Assembly: GCA_025642075.2 (NCBI GenBank)
Contig: JAODUO010000569.1
Span: 28,501-92,500, forward strand
DNA from: Ridgeia piscesae
Taxonomy: Eukaryota > Annelida > Polychaeta > Sabellida > Siboglinidae
Direction: 5' to 3'
Length of the DNA: 64,000 nt
Under the pieces are notes generated by a model, which was not told where the DNA came from, ran no database searches, and worked only from the letters and a program-made list of their open reading frames with translations. Within the stretch, counting starts at the first letter, position 1; each line of letters starts with the position of its first letter. Below are positions 15,501 to 25,862 of this stretch, one piece after another. The position numbers were made by a program, and so were the translations under genes.

Positions 15501-15553
<53 letters not shown>
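15501..15553. repeat. (TA)n microsatellite
   Basis: Pure TA dinucleotide repeat. Confidence 0.98.
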
Positions 15554-15555
<2 letters not shown>

Positions 15556-17107
15556 TTTATGATAATCAAATTTTCTACCTAGATAGTGTAGCAACAATCA
15601 ATAGAAACTTAACAACTAATAACTACACAATGAGTATTTACATCAGGTAGTTCAGCTGTAATGAACAAGGTCCAGCCTTTGTGAAGAAAGTACACACCAG
15701 AAGTGACGCCTGTTATTCTGTATCAAGGTGAAACCACGTACATATGCTAATGCAATATGCACTTTACTCACTGTCATTGAAAGACAGTTGATAACATCAA
15801 TTTCTGTATACAAAATAATTATCAACATACTGTCTTGGTCCAAGTTGACGAAATAACAAACATGAGTTATTCCATCCAGCTTATAACAAATGATTTGCAC
15901 GAAGACGCATGATATGTCATAGCTTTGCCTTATATACACAAAGAAACTGATTTATCAGAATTATGGCATGTTATAAACTGCTTTCATCGGCAGAAGAGAT
16001 CAGTCTTTAAAAAGAAAGCCGTTCAAAAAATTAACTGATTTACTTGTATTTTTCTAGCACCTAAATATACACCAAAAAGTCAGGCAAAGTAGCAATAAAC
16101 CCACCCTCTACTCTGTATAAAAGATCAACAATGCAACACTAACCTTTGGGTTGGTTAGTTAATGTGATCAACATTGCACTCTGGGAGTCACAATAAAAAA
16201 AGGACTAAATATCATTTGTACCCTGGTACATGATTTACATACCAGCAAATGCAATTCAGTTTCTAGACTATTTAATAAAGAGAACCAACTTAAATGCATT
16301 ATATCTACTGTTCTAAGAACCAAACTAGTGTAGACTCCTTTACTAATTCAGCAATGACATCAAACACACAAGAGAACGTTGTATCAACCAAAATTAACAA
16401 ACGTCTACAACTTAGCATCTACCCCATACACAAAGCTGTAAAGAAAGAATTGATAAACAATACAGACAACCATGAACAAGCTATAGCCCAGAGATCATTG
16501 TCTAAACAATATTTAACAAAACATTCAAATAACTTGCTCTGTCAACAACTTAACAAGTGTTCCCAGTAGTTGAACCTGAGGAAAGACCTCAAGACAAAGT
16601 AACATTTCTGACTCCTGACATATTCAAACCAGCAGCGTTATCACATTGTTACCTGTTCCTACTACTAACTCAGTAATGTCATTCATCCGCTGTCTCTTGG
16701 TAATATGTAACCAATAAACTTAACGTATGGAATGAGTTTGGAATGTAACAAACATTACAGTACCCCGTAGTCGCAGTAGTAGTGTACGTGGCATCTGCTA
16801 GATGGCACCACTCATTCAGTAGTGTTCACATTGTCACCTAGATTGTGCCACATCAAATACACATTCAAAATGCATTTTTTTAAAGTAAGTATCAGTTACC
16901 ATATCAGATTATCAACAATAACAGATTAAAAACTGGTTAAATTATTGTGTGGAGGAATAACACTCACACACTGGCAAGAACTTTGCACATGGCTTGTGCA
17001 TGGCATCAGCAGTTACAAGGTTGCATCCGGATTATAAACGAGGCACTAGAAAACTAAACAGGCAAACTCCACAATGACACCCCTTGAAGGACCCTGTTTG
17101 GCGAGCA
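15554..17107. other. 3' flank between NDUFV3 and GXYLT copy A
   Basis: AT-rich sequence with no supported gene. It is expected to contain the GXYLT copy A 3' UTR, because that gene ends at 17108 on the minus strand. Confidence 0.5.
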
Positions 17108-20100
17108 TCAAGCCTTGTCGCGCTTCCTTGCGGCGATGTGGCGCTCCAACTGTTGGAAGAAGTGTGTCTCCATCCGCCCACAGTTTGTGTGTGCTGCTGT
17201 TTTATATCGCTTCTTCATCGACTTGAGCAGCTTACCGAGGTCATCACCAAACTTGTACTGTCAACATGCACCCGCATCAGTATCAATGCTGTTTCTATCA
17301 AATGGCAAATTTTTTAATTGTGTTCTGCTATAATCAAGTGGCTGAAATGTTATATTAATAATCTGATAAGATGGTGGCAGAGTAACCCCAATAACTGGAT
17401 TTTATTGTGACATAGCAGTATAAATAATTGGATTAGACAGTGGCAAAGTAGTATAAACAATCGGAGAAGACTGGCAGAATAGTGAAATAATCGTGGAAAA
17501 ATGCCACAAATAATTAGACAGCCATTTATGCTAATAGTATACTCTACTGAGTTGTGAAAGGCATGTTCTGTGTCACTGTGGTCAGTTATCATTTAGTTAC
17601 ACGCAGAGGTCAGGGTTAGTTAAAAATTCTCTCTAGGCCAGAAAAAATTGTTACTTTCTACATTTTTTGGTATCCAGTTTTCTACTACAAACATTTACGC
17701 TTCTGCAAGTTTTTGTATGACTGTAAAACAACTTTGTAACTATAACTATTATTTAACCAATCAATTTAAGCACCACTGACGCCGACTCATGGTGAGGCAA
17801 CACTACTGGTAATTTGTGTAACTGTATTTGAGGAGTGCTTAAACTGAAATGTCAGGCAGACTGACATACAAACAAACATATGGACTGTTCTGTTTAACCC
17901 AAACATACATCGTTAACCAAGTGAGCACACACAGTCAGGACCAACTGCTCTCACAGGGTCCTGGCCCCAGTGTGCTCTCACAAGGTCCTGGCCCCAGTGT
18001 GCTCTCACAGGGTCCTGGCCCCAGTGTGCTCTCACAGGGTCCTGGCCCCAGTGTGCTCTCACAGGGTCCTGGCCCCAGTGTGCTCTCACAGGGTCCTGGC
18101 CCCAGTGTGCTCTCACAGGGTCCTGGCCCCAGTGTGCTCTCACAGGGTCCTGGCCCCAGTGTGCTCTCACAGGGTCCTGGCCCCAGTGTGCTCTCACAGG
18201 GTCCTGGCCCCAGTGTGCTCTCACAAGGGGCCTGGCCCCAGTGTGCTCTCACAGGGTCCTGGCCCCAGTGTGCTCTCACAAGGTCCTGGCCCCAGTGTGC
18301 TCTCACAAGGTCCTGGCCCCAGTGTGCTCTCACAAGGTCCTGGCCCCAGTGTGCTCTCACAAGGTCCTGGCCCCAGTGTGCTCTCACAAGGTCCTGGCCC
18401 CAGTGTGCTCTCACAGGGTCCTGGCCCCAGTGTGCTCTCACAGGGTCCTGGCCCCAGTGTGCTCTCACAAGGTCCTGGCCCCAGTGTGCTCTCACAAGGT
18501 CCTGGCCCCAGTGTGCTCTCACAAGGTCCTGGCCCCAGTGTGCTCTCACAAGGTCCTGGCCCCAGTGTGCTCTCACAGGGTCCTGGCCCCAGTGTGCTCT
18601 CACAAGGTCCTGGCCCCAGTGTGCTCTCACAGGGTCCTGGCCCCAGTGTGCTCTCACAGGGTCCTGGCCCCAGTGTGCTCTCACAGGGTCCTGGCCCCAG
18701 TGTGCTCTCACAAGGGTCCTGGCCCCAGTGTGCTCTCACAGGGTGCTGGCCCCAGTGTGCTCTCACAAGGGTCCTGGCCCCAGTGTGCTCTCACAGGGTG
18801 CTGGCCCCAGTGTGCTCTCACAGGGTCCTGGCCCCAGTGTGCTCTCACAGGGTGTGGCCCCATGTGCTCTCACAGGTCCATGGCCTCCAGTGTGCTCTCA
18901 CAGGGTCCTGGCCCCAGTGTGCTCTCACAAGGTCCTGGCCCCAGTGTGCTCTCACAAGGTCCTGGCCCCAGTGTGCTCTCACAAGGTCCTGGCCCCAGTG
19001 TGCTCTCACAGGGTCCTGGCCCCAGTGTGCTCTCACAAGGTCCTGGCCCCAGTGTGCTCTCACAGGGTGCTGGCCCCAGTGTGCTGGTCAGTGCTAGAAG
19101 GGGTGACAGAAGCGATTTGGAAGTTAGCTGACATGGCATGGAATGTGGAGTGAAATAAGTGAGGAATGGCCGGCTGTCAGCTGGGCCCACCGATGGGTGT
19201 AAAAGGAGACATGGATGACCCAGAATGCACTGGTTAATGTAGTTTTTATATTGGAAGAGGTGTGGAGAGAGAGAGCAAGTGACAGCGAGGAGTGGAGACA
19301 GTCGGTGCAAGAACAGCAAGAACAGTGACAGGGAAGAAAACAGAACCAAAAACGAGTACCGAGGCCATCATCACCGTGGACATACTGAGAAAGAAGAGAA
19401 TAAGAAGAGACAAGACAAACTCTAGATGCCCACCTCCTCCATGGCCAGGTAGATGGCCCGGAACGCGGGTTCTTTGTCGTTCTGGAAGATTCGACGACAG
19501 CCGTGTAAGACAGACACGCCGGTCTGCCTCACTGCGGTACACACGTCCCCATAGATACAGTGGTCGTGGCGGTAGTTCCACTTGCACGAGTAGATGTACA
19601 GTCGCTCTGTGGGAGGCAACACGAGCCAGGATACTTACACTTGAGCAACTACACAGCTGCACAATTTGTTGTGCTTCTTCAGCTTCCATTAAAACGACAC
19701 ATGCCAAAACTGACTGTTACTGAGGACAGCTGTTACATAATGCATAGGATATTTGTCTTACTAATACAGTGACCTGGCTACTCAGGTCACTTCTTTGAGT
19801 CCCAGTAGTGAGTTTCACCCACTAAGGTACGAAACAAAACACATGAAAGTTAAACGCAATTTCAACTTGATGCTCCCATATGTGGGTGAATTCATGCACA
19901 TGCATGTCCTAAAATGCTGTACATAAAGTGCAAAGGGATACAAGGAACAACCCCTGACCTGGGAAGTGGTGGAAGTAGATGTTAATGAGGCACTGGTCGC
20001 CCCAGGTGATGAGGTACTTGTACTCCTTGTAGTACGGGATGATGTGACTCAGCCAGTCGACTTGTCGCATCCGCGTCAGGTTCATCAGCATCACGCCAGA

Positions 20101-21066
20101 GTTGACACCTGGAGGTAGACGTCATAAGATGTCACAATGTTTGCTTGATGCAACCAACAACATAGGTCCAATAGAGTAATCATATGTGAAGGTCGACTGA
20201 TGAAGTTTATTACATGGATAATGTCTAAGTCTTGTCGGTGCAGGGTCGTTTACACATGCACAATCATGTAGCATAACACATGAAACACATGCACAATCAT
20301 GTAGCATAACACATGAAACACATGCACAATCATGTAGCATAACACATGAAACACATGCACAATCATGTAGCATAACACATGAAACACATGCACAATCATG
20401 TAGCATAACACATGAAACACATGCACAATCATGTAGCATAACACATGAAACACATGCACAATCATGTAACATAACACTGAAACACATGCACAATCATGTA
20501 CATAACATGAAACACATGCAAATCATGTAGCATAACATAAACACATGCACAACATTATAACACATGAAACACATGCACAATCATGTAGCATAACACATGA
20601 AACACATGCACAATCATGTAGCATAACACATGAAACACATGCACAATCATGTAGCATAACACATGAAACACATGCACAATCATGTAGCATAACACATGAA
20701 ACACATGCACAATCATGTAGCATAACACATGAAACACATGCACAATCATGTAGCATAACACATGAAACACATGCACAATCATGTAGCATAACACATGAAA
20801 CACTACAATCATAATAACTGAAACATACAATCATGAGCATAACACATGCACAATCATACAACACATGAAACACATGCACAATCATGTAGCATAACACATG
20901 AAACACATGCACAATCATGCAGCATAACACATGAAATACACACGACACAGCAACACAACCGGTACCAATGAGTACATTAACATGTCAATGAATTCATTGC
21001 AAACTAGTTATGAATGAATGAATCACATGATTACAGAAATAAATATTCCATATACCAGCGTATTGC

Positions 21067-21129
<63 letters not shown>

Positions 21130-24100
21130 TGGAAATAGATGATTGGTGTAACTTGCCATAGATGACAGATTACTAAGTTGCTCTTGTCTACTGTGCACCA
21201 GACAGGGCAACGCACCTAGTGGAGGGTAGTAGGGGTCAATGCACCTAGTGGAGGGTAGTAGGGGTCAATGCACCTATTGGAGGGTAGTAGGGGTCAATGC
21301 ACCTATTGGAGGGTATTATGGGTCAATGCACCTATTGGAGGGTAGTAGGTCAATGCACCTAGTGGAGGGTAGTAGGGGTCAATGCACCTATTGGAGGGTA
21401 GTAGGGGTCAATGCACCTATTGGAGGGTAGTAGGGGTCAATGCACCTATTGGAGGGTAGTAGGGGTCAATGCACCTAGTGGAGGGTAGTAGGGGTCAATG
21501 CACCTAGTGGAGGGTAGTAGGGGTCAATGCACCTATTGGAGGGTAGTAGGGGTCAATGCACCTATTGGAGGGTAGTAGGGGTCAACGCACCTAGTGGAGG
21601 GTAGTAGAGGTCAATGAACCTATTGGAGGGTAGTATGGGTCAATGCACCTATTGGAGGGTAGTAGGGGTCAATGCACCTATTGGAGGGTAGTAGGGGTCA
21701 ATGCACCTATTGGAGGGTAGTAGGGGTCAATGCACCTATTGGAGGGTAGTAGGGGTCAATGCACCTTTGAGGGTAGTAGGGCAAGCACCAGTGGAGGGTA
21801 GTAGGGTCAATGCACCTAGTGGAGGGTAGTAGGGGTCAATGCACCTATTAGGGAAGGTAATGACCTATGGAGGTAGTAGGGGTCAATGCACCAGGGTAGT
21901 AGGGGTCAATGCACCTAGTGGAGGGTAGTAGGGGTCAATGCACCTAGTGGATGGTAGTAGGGGTCAACGCACCTAGTGGAGGGTAGTAGGGGTCAACACC
22001 TAGTGGAGGGTAGTAGGGGTCAACGCACCTAGTGGAGGGTAGTAGGGGTCAATGCACCTAGTGGAGGGTAGTAGGGGTCAATGCACCTAGTGGAGGGTAG
22101 TAGGGGTCAATGCACCTAGTGGAGGGTAGTAGGGGTCAATGCACCTATTGGAGGGTAGTATGGGTCAATGCACCTATTGGAGGGTATTATGGGTCAATGC
22201 ACCTATGTGGAGGGTAGTAGGGGTCAATGCACCTATTGGAGGGTAGTAGGGGTCAATGCACCTATTGGAGGGTAGTAGGGGTCAATGCACCTATTGGAGG
22301 GTAGTAGGGGTCAATGCACCTATTGGAGGGTAGTAGGGGTCAATGCACCTATTGGAGGGTAGTAGGGGTCAATGCACCTAGTGGAGGGTAGTAGGGGTCA
22401 ATGCACCTATTGGAGGGTAGTATGGGTCAATGCACCTATTGGAGGGTAGTAGGGGTCAATGCACCTATTGGAGGGTAGTAGGGGTCAATGCACCTATTGG
22501 AGGGTAGTAGGGGTCAATGCACCTATTGGAGGGTAGTAGGGGTCAATGCACCTATTGGAGGGTAGTAGGGGTCAATGCACCTATTGGAGGGTAGTATGGG
22601 TCAATGCACCTATTGGAGGGTAGTAGGGTCAATGCACCTATTGGAGGGTAGTATGGGTCAATGCACCTATTGGAGGGTAGTAGGGGTCAATGCACCTATT
22701 GGAGGGTAGTAGGGGTCAATGCACCTATTGGAGGGTAGTAGGGGCAAGCACCTATGAGGTAGTAGGGGTCAATGCACCTATTGGAGGGTAGTATGGGTCA
22801 ATGCACCTATTGGAGGGTAGTATGGGTCAATGCACCTATTGAAGAGGGGCAGCCTGTGGAGGGTAGTGGGTCAATGCACCTAGTGGAGGGTAGTAGGGGC
22901 AAGCACCAGTGGAGGGTAGTAGGGGTCAACACCTAGTGGAGGGTAGTAGGGGTCAAGCACCTAGTGGAGGGTAGTAGGGGTCAATGCACCTATTGGAGGG
23001 TAGTAGTGGGTCAATGCACCTAGTGGAGGGTAGTAGGGGTCAATGCACCTATTGGAGGGTAGTAGGGGTCAATGCACCTAGTGGAGGGTAGTAGGGGTCA
23101 ATGCACCTAGTGGATGGTAGTAGGGGTCAACGTCCCCAGTGGAGGGTAGTAGGGGTCAACGTCCCCAGTGGAGGGTAGTAGGGGTCAACCCTAGTGGAGG
23201 GTAGTAGGGGTCAACACACCTAGTGGAGGGTAGTAGGGGTCAACACCTAGTGGAGGGTAGTAGGGGTCAACACCTAGTGGAGGGTAATAGGGGTCAATGC
23301 CCCAGTGGAGGGTAGTAGGGGTCAATGCACCTAGTGGAGGGTAGTTAGGGTCAACACAACTAGTGGAGGGTAGCAGGGGTTAACATCCCCAGTGGAGGGT
23401 AGTAGGGGTCAACACACCTAGTGGAGGGTAGTAGGGGTCAATGCACATAGAGGGGAGGTAATAGGGGTCAACGTACCTAGTTGGGGGGTTGTAAGGGTCA
23501 ATGTACCTAGTGGGGGGTAGTAGGGGTCAGTGTACCTAGTGGGGGTAGTAGTGGGTTAACGTACCTAGTTGGGGTAGTAGGGGGTTAACCTACCTAGTGA
23601 GGGGGGTAGTAGGGGGTTAACGTACCTAGTGGGGGTAGTAGGGGTTAACATACTAGTGTGGGGTAGTAGGGGGTTAACGTACCTAGTGGGGGTAGTAGGG
23701 GGTTAACATACCTAGTGTGGGGTAGTAGGGGGTTAACGTACCTAGTGGGGGGTAGTAAGGGTGTCTGGCAAAGTTCTTGTACCAGCTGCTGTCTACATCA
23801 GTGGCTTCCATCTCGCCTGCCAGAGCGGCCATTTGGGTGGAGTTGAAGGCTTCAAAGTGTGCCCAGATGTCCTCGAGGGGGGAGAAGAAGAGCACATCCG
23901 TGTCGACATACAACACGGCGTCTACGTCCTTCAGGATGTTCTGAAGTCACAATAATTTCATGATAATAATCTACCAAAAACGCTAATGTAACATTTATGA
24001 AATTACCATCAGAACTACTAGGAACCGTCAACAAATATGTGACAGAATGTTATATTTTCATTTCAACGTTTCTCTTTTCAAACTGTCCACCAATTTGTTG

Positions 24101-25326
24101 TATATAAACTACATAATATTATATGAATAATTTGTGTTAATAATGAATAAACACCTTAAACGTAGACAGAACAGAAGAGACAAAACAGGGACAGAGGCCA
24201 GCCAGCCAGTCGGCCGGCCAGAGACAGTTGACAAACTTAATGTGAGGAAATGAAACGTGTTATATGAAGTGGCCACAAACTCACAGCAAGGAAGAGCCTC
24301 TGTGAGGCGCAGGTTTTGAAGAGTTTCTTCCACTCCCCCGGGTTGTCTTCTGGGAAACTGAGGGGATAAATCTTATAGGTGACTTGACGCAGTACGTTCT
24401 CCGGCCACTCAGACAACTGCAACAGACAGGTCAACAGGTCAAGACAGGTCAGAGCAGGAGATGCATCTATCTATACAGTGAGACAAGGAAACAACACCTT
24501 TCTCCTCTTTGTGTGATATTCTCTCCCTCATCTCTGCAGACACCCTCATCTACCGTCCTCGGTGAGGAATGCTAATAGTGAGACGACTCCTCACACTATT
24601 AACAGCATTTTTACACTTCACAACAGGATAAATGCCCACTTACCTTCTTCTTGAACTGTGGTCGCAGATCATCATCCGCAAAGATGTGGAAGATAATCTT
24701 TGCCCGAGTGAGCAACACAGCCGATTTGAGCAGTATGAGGGTTTCTGCGAACCGGTTGCCACAGGCAACCACCACCAGATGCATGATGGGAGCCTTGGGG
24801 TCATTCTTAGGAACAGCCTCTTCTCTGAGAAAAACATCAATCCAGCTATTACTAGCAGACCCACATACAGTCAACTCTCATCACATATTTGTACCTTTGG
24901 ACATTTCCAGAAAACAGACTTCTCTAAGTTGGCATTGTGACAGGGCACTGTATAAATACAATTTTATCAATGTTTTTGCAAACAAACATATACAAGTTTA
25001 TACAATTCTCAGATTTCTTGAGGATAGGATAAGATATCACCAATAAATATCACAGTGTGGTCTATTTAATGATGGATTTCCCGGATGAGCTGTTTATCAC
25101 CTGGTTAGGCTAACTGACACGTGTTATTCTTGTAGCAGTTTAACTATACAGTTTAACATTCACTCACTTGTTCTTCTTGGCAGCTACTTTCTCCTTTGAT
25201 GCTCCTGCCAAATCCTGTTGCTTTCCTTTTTCTTTTTCCTGTTTCACTTTCTTTATCTCCTCCTCCTTTGCATGTTCAACTTGCTTCTTCTCTTTCACTT
25301 CCTCTCCAGAAACTGGTTTTGTGGCA
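17108..25326 (-). CDS. Glucoside xylosyltransferase, tandem copy A (first exon not found)
   Basis: Minus-strand exons: about 25326-25168 (Lys/Glu-rich stem; its 5' edge is uncertain), 24824-24644, 24416-24285, 23940-23742, 20108-19959, 19606-19434 and 17257-17108 (stop). All phases agree. Landmarks are [65 protein letters not shown] (DxD metal/UDP-sugar site), [52 protein letters not shown] and LHG. These match GXYLT1/2, Golgi/ER type II enzymes that add xylose to O-glucosylated EGF repeats of Notch-like proteins. The last exon has the family YKFGDDL...NCG pattern. No signal-anchor exon was found between 25326 and the end of copy B. Its introns carry four large tandem arrays, including one built from its own 5' splice site. 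Confidence 0.85.
17940..19087. repeat. 26-bp minisatellite, about 44 copies
   Basis: Unit GGTCCTGGCCCCAGTGTGCT plus CTCACA, GC-rich, in the last intron of GXYLT copy A. Variants (AGG/GGG, TGG/GCTGG, indels) are concentrated near the right end. Because 26 is not a multiple of 3 and the unit lacks stops, it yields long overlapping open frames on both strands that are not genes. Confidence 0.97.
20248..20937. repeat. 33-bp minisatellite, about 20 copies
   Basis: Unit CACATGCACAATCATGTAGC plus ATAACACATGAAA, in the GXYLT copy A intron upstream of the 20108-19959 exon. The middle and right parts contain decayed units. The 33-bp length keeps frame, so spurious open frames appear on both strands. 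Confidence 0.97.
21070..21123. repeat. (TA)n microsatellite
   Basis: Pure TA repeat between two minisatellites in the GXYLT copy A intron. Confidence 0.98.
21205..23741. repeat. 29-bp minisatellite derived from a GXYLT 5' splice site, about 85 copies
   Basis: On the minus strand each unit reads CTACTACCCTCCACTAG followed by GTGCATTGACCC. The exon ending at 23742 ends TTACTACCCCCCACTAG, followed by intron GTACGTTAACCC. The array is therefore tandem copies of the exon end plus donor. The units nearest the exon (23460-23740) keep GTACGT or GTATGT; distal ones have drifted to GTGCAT and often CAATAG. Unit length varies around 29-31 bp. Confidence 0.93.
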
Positions 25327-25862
25327 CTAATGTCACAATCAAAATAGTTACAATTTCAGTCCGTCTTGATACCAGTTCCAACATCACACTTCATTCTGTC
25401 TGCATACCAAATTGGCAATAACACGAGGAAAGACAGTATTGTGAGTGAAATAATTTAAAACAAATATTGGTCTTTTACTGGTTTGGCACAGTTCACATTT
25501 GGTGTTTTTTAAGATCAAACAATAAAGTTTCCAAATATTTGCTAATTTAACGTAACTCATCATCAATATATCATCAATAAAAGTATTAATTACAGTAACA
25601 AAACTACCATAAAGACCACACATATCCTGACAAATAAAATAAACAAATTATCACTTTTATCAGCTGTGTGAACTGTATAAAAAACAATATGTACTAAAAG
25701 TATTCTGACACATAAAAATAATAGCCAGCCAAATCATAAAAAACGTAATATTTTTTTTTTAATTATAGCACATCTTAAAACATAAGTGATTAAAGTAAAG
25801 TGACGTCCAGTGTTACAGTCACCTTAAACATTACAGGAACTTGTTGATATTAATTTTAGTCA

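Noticed and set aside
17849..19153. 434-aa open frame with GPGPSVLSQ repeats, plus long minus-strand frames over the same DNA
   Set aside because: All arise from the stop-free 26-bp minisatellite in a GXYLT intron; they cycle through frames and have no conserved domain.
20248..20937. CRISPR-like array of regular 33-bp units
   Set aside because: Units are contiguous with no unique spacers, and the genome is eukaryotic; this is a minisatellite.
25384..25623. 79-aa minus-strand frame as the missing first exon of GXYLT copy A
   Set aside because: Some hydrophobic residues, but AT-rich, no basic cytoplasmic tail followed by a clean anchor, and no suitable donor in phase 1 or 2 leading into the stem exon.
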